Source: Bimastos eiseni (Eukaryota > Annelida > Clitellata > Crassiclitellata > Lumbricidae). From it: a DNA stretch of 64,000 nt. The stretch spans positions 10,874,192-10,938,191 of the forward strand of contig OY365807.1 in assembly GCA_959347315.1 (NCBI GenBank), read 5' to 3'. The notes beneath the pieces are model-generated. The model searched no databases and was not told where the DNA came from. It saw only the letters and a list, made by a program, of their open reading frames with translations. The stretch's first letter is position 1, and every line of letters starts with the position of its first letter. Shown here in pieces: positions 20,201-32,190 of the stretch. A program made the translations under genes and the position numbers.

Positions 20201-22152
20201 CGATGGACTGGTACAGCCTCGCGGTCGAGCCTCCGCATGTTGAAGATCTCTCCACTGATACGATCGACCTCGAAGAAGTCGCTGGGAAAGCGCAGGCGGT
20301 AGACGATGTCTCTGAACTCAGGAGTGAGGTCACGGTCCGTGGCCACTACCCGTCCGATCACTGTTCCGACTGAGAGGTTCTCACGCGTCGAGAAGTGGTA
20401 GGTCGATCTCTCGAACGTTGGCTTCTCGTCGTTGACGTCGAGAATGTTTAAGATGAGGGTCGTCGTCGATGACCTCGGTTCGTCGCTCTGGTCAGACACC
20501 GTGACGACGAAGCCGTAACTGTGTCTGTCTTCGTAGTCGAAAGCGACGTTGGCCGTCACCTTCCCTGTGATGAGGTCGATCGAGAGGACCCCTTCGGTCG
20601 TGGCATCGAGGGATCTGAGGCGATACTGTAGGGCTCTGTTCCTTCCAGAATCTTCATCTGTCGCCTCGATCTTAGCGACGGTGGTCGATTTCGGAGGAAT
20701 GTTCTCGGCGAGGTAGACTTCGTACAGAGGTAGAGCGATGTTTGGATCGTGATCGTTCTCATCCGTCACGACCACTTCGATTGTCTCCGAACTGGACAGC
20801 GGAGGCTGACCGGCGTCCTTGCAAGTGACCCTGACCGCGTAGGACGCCCTCACCTCCCTGTCAAAAGTGACCACTGTCACAATCTTGTATTCGGACGGGA
20901 ACAGAGGCTCGAGCCGAAACAGGTCGCGATTGTCAATGACGCAATCCACATCACCGCTGGATCCGAGGTCCGCGTCCTTGACGGCGACGTGTGCCACGAA
21001 GGACCCGCGATCAGCATTTTCCTGGACCTCGGCCAGACCGGATGTCGTCAGCACATTGACGCTGATCTGCGGCGGATTATCATTGACGTCAAGGACGTGG
21101 ATGGTGACCTTAGCAAAGACTGACAACGAACTCTGACCTTGGTCCCTGGCGCGCACCGTCAGCTGGATCGTCTGGACTTGTTCGTAGTCCAGCTTACCGA
21201 TCAGGGAGATCGCTCCAGTGCGATTGTTGATGGCGAAGATTTCGCGATGAGCGGAGTCCGTCTGGTCTGAGAAGCCGTAAACAACGACTCCGTTGGGACC
21301 CTCATCCGGATCAGTGGCTCTTATCCGAAGAAGGATGGACTGGGAGGGGAGGTCCTCGGGCACGGACACCTCGTAGGAGTGGTTGTCGAATCGTGGGACG
21401 TTGTCGTTTGCGTCGAGGACAACGATATCGACGATGACGGACCCTGACTTTGGTGGCCTTCCGCCATCCAAGGCCAGCACAGTCACGTAATAGTAGTCGA
21501 GTACCTCACGGTCCAAGGCCTTCGTCAGACGAAGCCGGACATCCTTGGAGCCGTCCACCTGGTCGCTGACCCTCAATTCGAAGCAGTCGAAGTCCGTCAT
21601 CAGCTGGTAATCTTGAACAGCGAGGAGACCACTGTCGGCGTCTTCGGCGGCCGGAAGTGGAAAGAGGGCCCCGGGAAGTGCGGTCTCCACGATGCTCATC
21701 TCGATTCTGGCTTCCGGAAACGTCGGGGTATTGTCGTTGATGTCGATTAGGTGAACGATGACCTTGAGGATCTGAAAATACTGGAGTGGCTTGACGGCCA
21801 CGTCGAGGACAAGGTCGCAGGCAATACTGAAGGGACAGAGGACGTCCCTATCGAGGATCTGCGTCGTTCGAATCAGGCCCTGGGCCTCGTCGATCGAGAA
21901 CAGTCTCGAGGTCGTTGCGGTCGTCGATTGACGGAAGCTGAATCGCAGCAGAAGCGCCTCCTCCTCTCTGTACCTCCGTGTGATGTTGGAATCCTGTCGT
22001 ATATCACCGATCAACAGACCGGCTGGTTGTTCCTCGTAGACGGTGTATTCCAGGATCCGGTTGGGACTGCTGTTCAGTTCTGTAGCTGCGGGTGAGGGGA
22101 GGAATTCGAGCAAGCAAACCATCACCATCAAAGCCTCGCCGACTGAAGGCAT
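17021..22152 (-). CDS. Protocadherin, seven cadherin repeats, three exons
   Basis: A cell-surface, calcium-dependent adhesion receptor. Exon 1 (22152-19333) starts at the first ATG after an in-frame TAG (22203-22201) and encodes 940 residues: a signal peptide (MPSVGEALMVMVCLLEFL), seven cadherin repeats, and one membrane helix near 816-842 (NVAILVGALLGSLLVL...). The linkers are DINDN, DANDN, DVNDN, DENDH, DVNDE and DDNDN (near 137, 247, 355, 464, 572, 680). Repeat 1 has the Cys-x5-Cys loop (CPFSIAC) and repeat 2 the LDREVLDYYY block, both typical of protocadherins. The cytoplasmic tail continues in exon 2 (18146-17820) and exon 3 (from 17296), all joined in phase 0, for about 1,140 residues. 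A frame that simply runs on through the exon 1 donor would end at 19267. The 3' end of exon 3 is uncertain. No named orthologue claimed. Confidence 0.9.
17600..17720 (+). repeat. Pyrimidine-rich CCTTCC/TTACC patch
   Basis: Degenerate CCTTCCC and TTACCTTCC units, part of a loose 5-base periodicity seen at several places. It lies in the protocadherin intron between exons 2 and 3. Confidence 0.55.
17820..18146 (-). CDS. Protocadherin exon 2 (cytoplasmic tail)
   Basis: There are 109 phase-0 codons between the acceptor CGCCAGCAG and the strong donor ACAG|GTATGT. The peptide begins RFECELAPPDVGLCALQRPP, contains YQDCSCRDTRR and a His/Ser-rich stretch, and ends GANKTESVQ. The phase matches exon 1 on one side and exon 3 on the other. 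GC content is clearly higher than in the flanking introns. The acceptor could equally be three bases earlier, adding one Gln. Confidence 0.7.
18147..19332. other. Protocadherin intron 1
   Basis: No further exon in frame with the protocadherin was seen between the donor at 19332 and the acceptor at 18147. Nothing else is recognised in it. Confidence 0.5.
19333..22152 (-). CDS. Protocadherin exon 1 (signal peptide, EC1-7, TM, start of tail)
   Basis: One 2.8-kb exon carries the whole ectodomain, the usual layout of protocadherin genes. It ends LSLRIPK at a strong donor, AAAG|GTAAGG, exactly between codons. The 21 codons beyond (VRDTFSPS...KCNF, stop at 19267) are more likely intron read-through or a retained-intron isoform than the main C-terminus. 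The tail part is acidic near its end (DNDDEDGYVD). Six of seven repeats end in a calcium-binding linker; repeat 7, next to the membrane, lacks one, as is normal. Confidence 0.92.
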
Positions 22153-22612
22153 TCTGTCCAGATGGTATTTGCCCACGTTGATCTTTCTACGGTATCTTGG
22201 CTATCACATTTAGGCTATCACAACTACTTTTGGCGTCTTACAACGTTATCTTCAGTTATGTTCTTATTATAACGTCTGGTCTTGCATCCGTTTTGTTCCC
22301 TTTTGCTAATCACAAGAAATATGACGACGGTATATTTCAGACTTCCTCAGTTAAGTTCTTCTTATAAAAGTCCAAATAGCTGCTTCCTTAGTAATTTCTT
22401 GGAGTTTTGTCCTTTGTTCGTAACTTCGCATCCCGTCTACAATACAGTTGTGTGTGTCCTCTGTTATTCTGTCAATGGTTCCTGACAACTGTATCTTCCG
22501 TGTACGTTTCGACGCTATTCGTTGAAGGTAATTCTGCTCCCTTTCATCGGATTAATTGTCAACACTGGAAACAAAAATAAATCGCAATTATAACTGCAAA
22601 ACGCCAACTATC

Positions 22613-22990
22613 CAAAAGGTGCACTATAAACCTGATCGTAGGGCACCAGCCTATTCACTGGCGCAGCGTTGCGCCAGAAGGCACGAAGTGAAGATCCAAG
22701 TCCAATTGCCTGAAGATCAGGAGGAGAATAAATCGAAGGAACTGCTGGAGCGGATGCTGTATGGAACGGAAGAAGCTGGAAGGTGGAGGACAGGTTTGAT
22801 CTTTGCAAGAATTCCTAAAGAGGTGAGACTGGCTTGGAGTGGAAAGCCTGAGGGATGATGGATTGATAGGCGTGAGGTACATGCAGGTTATCGAAGGTAA
22901 GTACCCACATTAGATGAGGATGAGGATAATTTACGTAATCCAGGAGATAGAGATCCTTCCAGAAGCGAGGCGTTCTGTGAAGTATGTGCA
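22613..22990 (-). mobile_element. LINE 3' end with broken reverse-transcriptase tail
   Basis: On the - strand two frames together resemble the C-terminus of CR1/L2-like reverse transcriptase: IIPQAFHSKPVSPL, then, after a frame change, SHLFRNSCKDQTCPPPS. The + strand sequence AGGGCACCAGCCTATTCAC near 22640 matches the shared 3' UTR of the other LINE copies. The frame break shows the copy is dead. Confidence 0.6.
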
Positions 22991-23443
22991 ATATGCGCAA
23001 TGGTTCACTGCTTTATTATCAAACGGAGCATTAACGTGATGATAAATCAGCCATTTATGCGGCTCCTTTATAAGCTATGCACTTTGTAAATTATAAAAAA
23101 ACATCGACTGTCGTTTGCGGTCAAACAAATTGAGCCGAGCATTTAACGAATCTGTCGCTATGTTGATAAGTTCGTAGGTTATGGATCTATTATTTTATTC
23201 CCAGTTGCTTTCTGATCAAATTCCAGAGAATCTGTAAAACGCAGCCTTCCTCTTGAGTCTCCAGAGTCTCCGCTGAACCAAGTTAATCATGCAGTTCAGG
23301 GGAATCTTATTCGTCGACGCAACATGTCAAACAATGCCATGCAACTAATGTTACAAAATGATGCTCTTGGACACAAATCGTCTGGTAGAGGTAGCCTATA
23401 GTGCGAACGGTGTTTATCCAGGCGAAAAAGTCTCTGGTGAACC
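22991..23443. other. Intergenic, no gene recognised
   Basis: AT-rich; no named feature. Confidence 0.4.
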
Positions 23444-23451
23444 GTGTAAGT

Positions 23452-23765
23452 CAGCGTTTCCCAAACTGTGTTCCGTGAGGTGTAGACAAGGGTTCCGCGG
23501 AAACTTTCAGTGTGAGTAAATGGAGGATTATTGCTTAGTATCTGTGTGTAACTTTATTGAAAGAGAATTTTTTTCATCATTGTCATCGGTACTTGTGTAA
23601 TTATTAATCTAATCTAGGCCTGAACTGATAATTAATTGTCTGCATGCATGCTCAAGCTTTTGTACTTAAGGCCTACAGTAAAATATGCGTAGTTTTGGAC
23701 GGGGTTCCGCCAAAGAAAATTTAAGATCAAAAGGGTTCCACGGCCAAAAAGATTGGAAAACGCTG
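23452..23765. mobile_element. hAT miniature element, 314 bp, with perfect 8-bp target duplication
   Basis: It starts CAGCGTTTCCCAAACT and ends with the inverse GGAAAACGCTG. GTGTAAGT flanks both sides exactly (23444-23451 and 23766-23773). The interior is shared with 31618-31901: the TTCAGTRTGARNAAATGGAGG block, TTTGGACGGGG, and CCACGGCCAAAA. There is no coding capacity. Confidence 0.9.
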
Positions 23766-24461
23766 GTGTAAGTCATGATGCGTCTCAATTATACCGTTAT
23801 TGAGTTACTGTTATTATCACTGATCACAATTAATAATATTGTTCTCATTAATTATTATAATAGTTGTTATTACCGCTATTGTATCTGCATTTATTTGGTG
23901 CCACTGTCAATGATAAAGCATCTATTAATTTCGGTAAGTAACTGCCTCACAGTATATTCGAATTAACAAATTCCTCGTTAAAAGACAGTCAGTCACTCGA
24001 ATCCTGTGGCTCATAAAGTCCAGACGGTTCGTGTCTGGTCGCACTTCAATATCTGTTATTACTTGACACTACTTCTGAGATTGCATATGGTGCACATCTG
24101 TAATCGGAGCGAAAAGAAACCCTGCAAAGATATCTGGATATTGTTAACTGTTACTGCAGAGGGTCTGTTATTTGCCGAGCGACGATATAACAGTTCAGAG
24201 ACAAGATAGGATGATCCTTAATGGCCACCTAAAACTTGTGACTTAACTGGATTTTCTACGAGCCAATTAGTGCGCCTGTAATCATTTTCGTAAGGTTAGT
24301 GGTTGCTCTTAGCAAAGATTACTCTTGAGAGTTCGTCAATGCACTCAGTCTGATAGGACTGACCCCGCGATAGAGGGCGTTTCATCTCGACGATTCCAAG
24401 ACATCGACGAGACTCTGCTGAATTTCCCCCACCGCTGAATGACGAAGTGTAGGGAGATTGC

Positions 24462-24680
24462 CATTATATAGCGCCCATTATTTAAGGCCGTTGAAAAGAA
24501 ACGTAACTTAGGTCTATATGAGACAAAAACCTATTTTTTATTGCTATGTTGATGAAGAGGATGGTCAAGAAGGAGACTACCATGAGTGGAATATCCCAAA
24601 GGGGCGCTATTTTAAATGTAATTGATTGATTGATTGGTTAGTTGGTTGTTTGGTTGATTGATTGATTGATTGATTTTAAT
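24462..24680 (+). repeat. LINE-tail motif and GATT tetramer run
   Basis: ATTATATAGCGCCC at 24463-24476 and GGGGCGCTATTTTAAATG near 24602 look like 3' tails of L2/CR1-type elements in opposite orientations. A TGATTGATTGAT run (24625-24677) follows. Confidence 0.5.
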
Positions 24681-24814
24681 GGCGACATACGTTGAAGAAA
24701 GTTAATCTTCACAGCTCCGCTCTTATCATCATGACCCTGCTGAATGACGATAATGATGACGATACTGATACCACTGACTGTCTTTGCTATTTACAGTGAT
24801 GCCAGCTTATGATG

Positions 24815-25160
24815 AAGACAACGACGATGACTATGACGATGACGATGACGATGATGGTGGTGGTGATGATGACAGGGAAAGTATCGAAGATGCCGACAAA
24901 AACGATAGTGAGAAAATAGGAGATACTGACTACAGTGAAGACGGTATTGATGATGACGACAACGACAGATGATAAAGGATGACGTCATCATGATAATGCT
25001 AACTACTTTAATTATATCCATTTGATTATGACTGGCTTACATCGTCTTCGTCTACTAACAAAGCTTTCGTATCTGGAATGGACGACAAATCGTAAAAGAC
25101 GAAAATGACGACGACGACGACGACGATGATGATGATGATGATGATGATGATGGTAGCGTA
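24815..25160 (+). repeat. GAT/GAC triplet tracts
   Basis: GACGATGAC runs at 24815-24870 and GACGACGAC/GATGATGAT at 25103-25152. They generate poly-Asp and poly-Ile/Val shadow frames. Confidence 0.85.
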
Positions 25161-25394
25161 GCACTGAACGACCATAAAGCACTCGATGGCATTCCTAATT
25201 ACGCCTTTTGACTGGTCATGCACCTATCCTCCTCTTCTCGATGAGTCCGGATAACGGAATGACCCAACCAGGCACCATCTCATTGTATCTGTCTTTATGT
25301 CTTTCTCTATGTATGTCTCAGTGTCTCTAAGTCTCGCTGCATGTGTAGATGAGCAGAATCAGGATAAAGAAATGGGCCTCACCAGAAACGGTTT

Positions 25395-25397
25395 GTA

Positions 25398-25432
<35 letters not shown>

Positions 25433-25770
25433 ATGTCTCTCTGACTGTATAGATGCGACGAGTCCGGATAAAGAAATGGCCCTTACAGACACGGTTCGTA
25501 TGTCTGTCTGTGTCTGTCTTTTTGTTTGTCTGCCAGACAGTCTGTCGGTCTGTATGTATAGATGTGAGTCCGGACAACAGAATATTCCTCACCAGGCACT
25601 ATCCGTCTGTCTGTCTGTCTGTCTATCTCCTTCTCTGTGTCTATTGTATCTCTATTTTACTGTGCGTTTTGATGCATATTATCCCGTCCCTCGTCTCCTC
25701 TCCCTCTCCCTCTCCGTCTCCCTCTCCCTCTCCCTCTCCGTCTCCCTCTACCTCTCCCTTATAAGTCGAA
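25395..25770 (+). repeat. TCTG tetramer and TCTCCC hexamer repeats
   Basis: TCTG runs at 25397-25430 and 25600-25625, inside three copies of an older unit. That unit reads roughly GATGAGTCCGGATAAAGAAATGG...CTGTCTGTCTG (near 25236, 25350, 25445 and 25560) and looks like a ~100-bp tandem repeat. A CTCCCT run follows at 25695-25757. Confidence 0.7.
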
Positions 25771-25877
25771 AGATCCGGCTAAGACGGATGAGGGCAGACT
25801 GTTAGAGTAAATCGATGTCTAGGAAAACCTAAGGGGATTCTGGACATCCACAGGAGAACAGAGGCTCACAGACACAA

Positions 25878-25878
<1 letters not shown>

Positions 25879-25940
<62 letters not shown>

Positions 25941-25975
25941 GAGAGAAAGAGGGAGAGAGAGAGAGAAAGATAAAC
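25879..25975 (+). repeat. GA dinucleotide microsatellite
   Basis: Nearly pure GA run with a few G and A interruptions. Confidence 0.95.
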
Positions 25976-26236
25976 AGACAGACAGATTACGACAAAAATG
26001 CAGACGTATAGTAAGAAAACGGACACAAACATGGAAATTAAGTGTGAAAAACGATACGAAACTGAGACGGACAAAGAGGCGAACAGACAGATAGGTATTA
26101 GATTAGATAGTAAGAGCGACAGAGCAAATGATTGAGAAAGAGGGAAACGAAATCAATTATGAAGCAAGATACAAGAGAAACGAGCAGAGGCAGAGACAAC
26201 GAGACATACACAGAGAAGAACCCTGCTTCAATAGTT

Positions 26237-26258
26237 TACATATATATATATATATAAC
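26237..26258 (+). repeat. TA microsatellite
   Basis: Short perfect TA run. Confidence 0.9.
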
Positions 26259-26742
26259 GATAGAGAAGGAGATTAAGAAAGAAAGATATAATATATAAAT
26301 AAATATACAAAAACATGTGACGACAAAACAGATAGACCCGGTCTCAGGGTTAGACAGAGACAGACGGATACAGAGAGAAAAAGGGACAGATGCAGAGCAA
26401 AGGAAAGGAAGAGAGACAACAGAGGGAGTTGAACCACAAGACAATTCTGCCTCCTATATGAATTATGGGCAGCGCCACCAAAAAGACTTGGAAAGTGAGA
26501 AAATGACGGAATTAGGTGAACGCTCGATAACAGAAAGATACAGAGAGATAGAGGGAGATAGAAACCCAGGGGACCAGAGACGGAGAGCACTATAGAGGGA
26601 TAGAGGCTGAGTGAGCTAGAAGGAGAAACAAGAAGATAGAAAAGTACGTAGAGACACAGAAAAGCAGAAAGTCACAAAAGAAGAGGCAGAGAGATGAAAA
26701 GAGGCACATAGATGGGTGGATGGATAGACAGACAGACAAAAG

Positions 26743-26876
<134 letters not shown>

Positions 26877-27547
26877 CTAGAAAGAGGTAGAGAAGAGAAA
26901 AGAAAGAAAAAGAGAGACGAGAGAAAACGAATACTGAGAGAAAACAGTGAGAGAGGAAAAGTGTGACACAAAAGTTACGAAAAACAACAGATCCTTGAAA
27001 CATGGGAAGGCAAAGACTCTGGTAGAACAAGAGAGAGTAAGAGAGATAAACAGAAAGAGAAGCAGCCAGCGAGTAGTACAGTGATTGTGAGCCAAAAAGC
27101 TGTCGTGACAGTGAAGCAGAAAAAGAGACAGTAAGAGAAGGCTAGAGAAGAGGACATAGAGGCAAACTGGGCAGCACAGTAGACCGAACACAGTAAATTC
27201 AGATTAGCAGAAAGAATGCTCGCATTGAATGCGGCGAATGAGACGGAGCAGAAAGCTAAGCATTCCATTCATATTGTCATTAGACAAAAGGCGCTTTATC
27301 AAATACAGAAAAACAGCTGTAGCATTTATGCACCGTGTGTACAGAGCAGGACACTTCCCACAGCGTCAAATGGACCACCTTATAAAAGCATCGCCTGTGC
27401 CAGTCTAAATGATGCAACAGCCTTAACGAGGAGATATTCTATCAGTAGTCTAAGCGAACAGCGTTCAAATGACTATGAGACATGGCACCCCTGACGATAT
27501 CCCTCAGACATGTAGAACCTAACAGAGATGATTGCAGAGACCATATT
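26877..27547. other. Purine-rich flank, no gene recognised
   Basis: Diverged GAGAGAA/AAGAGA sequence grading into ordinary composition. No exon seen. Confidence 0.45.
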
Positions 27548-27840
27548 CAGGGTTACTGGACTAAGTATCTCCGAAGTATAGGAGTAGCAACAGGTAACGA
27601 GGTTGCCTGCACATGAACCCCAGCACCAAACCAATCCCTCGCACATGGCAGTCCGGGTATCACTCTGCCACAGGGTCTCCCAGCTCTACCACCAGGTGGT
27701 GACCCTCTACAACCGTAGTTTCCTTTGCCACCGTGTCTCCCTCTGGTCACAGGACAGCGTCTCTGCAATCTGTTTAGCAGCAATCCAAACACTCTGTTCG
27801 ACTCCAACTGAGACTGTCCAGCAAGCAACATGAAACCCAT
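27548..27840. other. GC-rich unassigned segment
   Basis: GC content is higher than in both flanks. The - strand is open across 95 codons (RLQRRCPVTRGRHGGKGN; FGAGVHVQATSLPVATP), but I recognise no family and see no clear splice sites. It may be a transposon remnant or a lost exon. Confidence 0.3.
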
Positions 27841-28600
27841 TAAGAGTCGATACGCGATACTTCCATAGCAATCGTTCGAACATCGTTTAAGACACTCAAA
27901 AACGATAGAGAAAGGAATTCAGTCAGTTGTCTCGCCAAAAGTGGCAGCGGTAGAAGTGGGAGTGGTGGCCGGTAGTGGTGGTGGCGGCGATGGTGAGTTT
28001 GGTTGTTGTGGAAGTATAATAGCGGGGGAATTTGCAGTGGTTGTAGTAGTAGTCCTGGAAGTAGCATGGTGGTAATGCCAGTGGTAGTGGCGATGAACGC
28101 AGTAGTTTTAATGGTGTGTAACTGTGAAGTAAGCTTAGCAGTACTCTTGGAAGTTGCAATTTCTAGTATTTTTGCACTTTCTCCTAATTTCGATAAAATT
28201 CCGAGCTGAATTTCTTCATCTAACAAAAAATAATAAAGTTTTGATATATAGCGGCTGGATTCTCATAATGTATTCCTCTTGTGTGGTGGAGGATGAAGGT
28301 TGTTATGACCAAGCTGTGGAATTGTTGAACATGAACGAAGTCAGAAGCCATTAAACGCCCAATACCGGTTTCCAGGAACGGAAGGTTCAAATAAAGTAAT
28401 AACCACAATGTCTATCTCTAAATTCTTATTTCTCCTCCCTTTCTGTTTATCTGCTTGCAAACAATTTCTGAGTAAATACGGAACTTCTGTTATTGTTACG
28501 GGCTGGCATACTAGTTTGCGGGCCTATACTGCAGGATCGTGGACACAATACCAATTTTCCTTTCATTCAGTCAATTCCGCCTCTTCCTTGGTTCCTTTCA
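27841..28600. other. Intergenic, no gene recognised
   Basis: Contains a diverged GTGGTAGTGG patch at 27950-28095; nothing else named. Confidence 0.4.
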
Positions 28601-28609
28601 CTTTCACTT

Positions 28610-28905
28610 CTTAGTCTTATTTCTCCTAATACTCCTATCTGTAGTCTCTTATTCTCCACTCCCTTCCTTTCATTCATCCTCCTTTTCCTCATGATTTTCC
28701 TCCTATTTCCTACTATTCCTCGCCCACTTCCTCCTCACCCAATTTCTCTTCCACCTTCTCCAGTTTTTTTTATACTTATCTCCTGCTCTCTTTTGAACCT
28801 CTCCTCTGCCTCATATTCCTTCTCTTCCGTTTTCCATTCCAACCACCTCCATCTTTGTCTTCCTCATCCTCCACCTCCTCTATTCCTTCCTCCTCGCCCT
28901 TCTCT
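28610..28905 (+). repeat. Pyrimidine-rich tract (CTCCT/TTCCT)
   Basis: Irregular pyrimidine sequence without a fixed unit. Pro/Ser/Leu open frames are products of it. Confidence 0.75.
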
Positions 28906-29089
28906 GTCCTTCTCATCCGTCCATACACAAAATCCCGACTTATAATGCAATGGCTTTGAATTTATGTAGCGCAGATATCTGGAAGACAAACGAGGTCGCT
29001 GTCAGTAGACATAGGCATAGGCGCGATATCATCGCTCTGTTTGTATGTCACTTTGCATGTTTCTATCTCTGTGTAGCTCTCTTTGCAGC

Positions 29090-29585
29090 CCTCTCTCACT
29101 CTCTATCTGTCTGTCTGTCTCTCTCTCTATATATATATATAAATATATATATATATCACTCTCTATCTCTCTTTCACTCTCCCTCTCTCAGCCTTCGCAC
29201 GCCTCCGGTGCTCTCTCTCTCTGTTTCTGTCTCTCTCTCTGTTCATCTCCATTTCTCTCTTTCACTCTCTCTCCATCTGTCTCTCCATCATCTCTCTTAA
29301 TCATCGTTACAATCATCAGCAGCAGCAGCCATTTACCCGCCAACCTCGTCTGCGTCTGCTTATGATTGTTTGCCTACCCCCTCTCTCTCTCTGTCTTTCT
29401 ATGTCTCTCTATGTCTGTCTGTCTCTGTCTGTATCTGACTATTTGTCTGTCTGTCTCTCTCTCTCTGTCTTTCTATGTCTCTCTATGTCTGTCTGTCTCT
29501 GTCTGTATCTGACTATTTGTCTGTCTGTCTCTCTCTCTCTCTGTCTTTCTCTCTCCCTCCTCTTTCTCTCTGTCGCTCTCTCTCC
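29090..29585 (+). repeat. CT and TCTG microsatellite cluster
   Basis: CT runs, a TA run (29129-29156), and a ~104-bp unit (CTCTCTGTCTTTCTATGTCT...) repeated twice around 29385 and 29460. Confidence 0.85.
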
Positions 29586-30060
29586 CATCGATCGCCGTCA
29601 AGAACTTCGAAGGCACCAGACGAGTTTCTAAGCAAAACGACCATGTCCATTGACCTCTAAGAAGCCACCTCTCTCTCACGCAGCCATACTATACATATAT
29701 GATATCCATAAGAATTCCATATATATTTATCATTACAAACACATTCATATATATCTATATACATATTATATGCAAAATTATGACAATGACGTAAAGTGTT
29801 ATTAAGTGTGCCTACATGCACGACAATGATATAAACATCTGTATATATTTATATATTCACATTATAAAATATACATATATGAATGGATAGATAGATATAT
29901 ACATCGGCTTAAATTGTCGCAGATATATATATGTGTATATATATATATTAAATGAGAATGACGTACGGGAAATTTCTGGTGCTGCGACGCATGGAATTAT
30001 CTCTTTGAGTGTGTACACAAGTCATTTGGCTTAGAGGGACAATGCGTTCATATAAGCACA
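29586..30060. other. AT-rich sequence, no gene recognised
   Basis: Scattered short TATATA runs; nothing else identifiable. Confidence 0.45.
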
Positions 30061-30160
30061 CACACACATATATATATATGTACATATATATATATATATA
30101 TATATGTATATACATGTATTTATCAGCGCATGGATATATATATATATATGCAGAAGATAC
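30061..30160 (+). repeat. TA microsatellites
   Basis: CACACACA then TA runs with TGTATA interruptions. Confidence 0.85.
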
Positions 30161-30534
30161 ATACACATCAATAAACAGGAATGTATATATCAATCGATAT
30201 CTATATCCTTGTTCAAGCTTATACATAACTTGAGGGCATATTATGTATAAATAAATACGGGCAACAAATGACTGTCTTTAAGGCACCATTTATATTCATA
30301 ATACCACAATCATCCACTAACTGAATGTGAATATGTATCTAAAGTTGCCCTATCTCCATGTGAGATGGATTATGTATATCACATATATATATATATATGA
30401 GTGTGTATATGTATATACGTACAAATGCACAGGCATCTACCGCAACACGTGTGCATAACTATATATGAATCTTAAATTCTGCATATATATATATATAAGC
30501 GCACGCATAAATATTCTCATACAGTTGAAGTGTA

Positions 30535-30845
30535 TGGGTGTGCGTGTATGTATGTATGCATGTATGTATGTATGTATGTGTGTATGTATGTATGTGTGTA
30601 AGTATGTATGTATGTGTGTATGTATGTATGCATGTATGTATGTGTGTATGTATGTATGCATGTGTGTATGTATATATGTATGTATGTATGTGTGTATGTA
30701 TGTATGCATATGTGTATGTATATATGTATGTATGTATGTATGTGTGTATATATGTATGTACGTATGTATGCATGTATATTATATATGAATGCACTTATGT
30801 ATGAATGCATTTTGTGTATGAATGTATGCATGTATGTGTATGTTT
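30535..30845 (+). repeat. TATG/TGTG tetramer microsatellite
   Basis: About 300 bases of GTATGTATGTATG with GTGT and GCAT variants. All six frames are open across it (MYVCMYVC, HTYIHTYI), so open frames here mean nothing. Confidence 0.95.
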
Positions 30846-30849
30846 ATGC

Positions 30850-31617
30850 AAGTGGTAATCCTTGGTGATGATATGTTCTTCGCCATAAATCGTTCTGCAG
30901 TGGATGTGGGGGTGTGTTGGTGGCGTCGATGCATTCCTCAGATGCATTTGTCTGTTCGATCGTTCGTCCGTCCGTGCGTCGGGCGTCGGACGGTTTATGC
31001 AAATCCCGGATTAAGACACAGACGAAGTAACGAGAAACGACCAACGGATGAGAGGGCAGAATATCTACCGACCTCACCTATATCTATACCATGCAATAAT
31101 GATATGGACCACTCCAGATACCTCTATACACCATGGGTATATATATATATACGTGGAAAATGGAAATGTATGTGTATATAGTCCTCTTGGACTTGTACAC
31201 TCGGGTCTGTCTGCAAAGATGTTGCTCAATTAATATACATGGGTTCGTTTTTTCGTAACCGAAGCAACTAACTGAGATTTGCATTTGACCTTCGCATCAA
31301 GTCGTTCGCTCAACAGAGGTTAAAGACTATAAATGTCGTTTCCGGAAAAGGTCTCTTTTCGCCGAGTCAGCTCCCTCTTTAAATACAGCTCTTATAATTA
31401 TTATTATTATTTCGAGGAGTGTCTCAAAACGTCAGAAACAAATGGGATGGAAGTCCTAAACCAGCTTAAGTGACAGCTGTTCTGTATCACGCGTGTATTC
31501 AATTACCCCACTATAGCTTCACTAATCATTCAACTGAGCTTTGACCCTAATTATGTGTGTATGTGACTATGTGTTACATAAAAATTTACAATTCCATGTA
31601 AAAACGATGATCTAGAT
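30850..31617. other. Intergenic, no gene recognised
   Basis: A moderately GC-rich patch at 30900-31060 has no recognisable product; the rest is AT-rich. Confidence 0.4.
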
Positions 31618-31901
31618 CAACGTTTCTCAAACTGTGTTCCGCGGAACCTTCTAGGCCTGTAGGGTTCTTGAGGAGAAGACAAAAGTTCCGCGGAAAACTT
31701 TCAGTATGAACAAATGGAGGCTCACATGTCGTTGTCATCGATATTTGTGCTATTTATTAGTCTGATCTTGGATTAAACCTACAATTGTCTGCATTCAAGC
31801 GTTTGTACCTACAACAGAATATTGTTAGTTTTGGACGGGGGTTCAGCCCCCCAAAAATAATGTCAAAACGGTCCCACGGCCAAAAGGATTGGAAAACGCT
31901 G
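31618..31901. mobile_element. hAT miniature element, second copy of the 23.45-kb family
   Basis: It starts CAACGTTTCTCAAACT and ends GGAAAACGCTG, with the same internal blocks as 23452-23765. One base of the 5' terminus has changed (CAG to CAA). I find no matching 8-bp flank, so this copy is older or its flanks have decayed. Confidence 0.8.
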
Positions 31902-32105
31902 ACCAGAGAGGACACTTTATATATAAGCTGCTTTGCCACGTGCACATGATCCAACGATGCATTAATTCATTGTGCGATATTCATGTTTAATTTCTTCAAA
32001 GCAGTCAAAAATAACATCCAAAACTCAGAGTTAACCCATTCTAACGATTCCTCCCCATCCCATGTCACCTGTTTGCATATACGCCGGGCCAGGAGGAGGA
32101 CGCCA

Positions 32106-32190
32106 ACAACGCACACAGACACACACACAGACACACACACAGACACACACACACAGACACACACACAGACACACACACAGACACACATAC
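32106..32190 (+). repeat. CA microsatellite with periodic CAGA
   Basis: ACACACACAGAC units of 10-14 bases. Confidence 0.95.

Noticed and set aside
19936..20373. Open frames on the + strand opposite the protocadherin (145 and 124 codons)
   Set aside because: Shadows of the GC-rich protocadherin exon on the other strand.
22153..22176. GTG start eight codons upstream of the protocadherin ATG
   Set aside because: Non-ATG; the ATG at 22152 begins a good signal peptide and is the first after an in-frame stop.
30437..30868. Many long open frames on both strands (MYVCMYVC, HTYIHTYI)
   Set aside because: They are six-frame readings of a TATG microsatellite; the tetramer repeats every 12 bases without stops.
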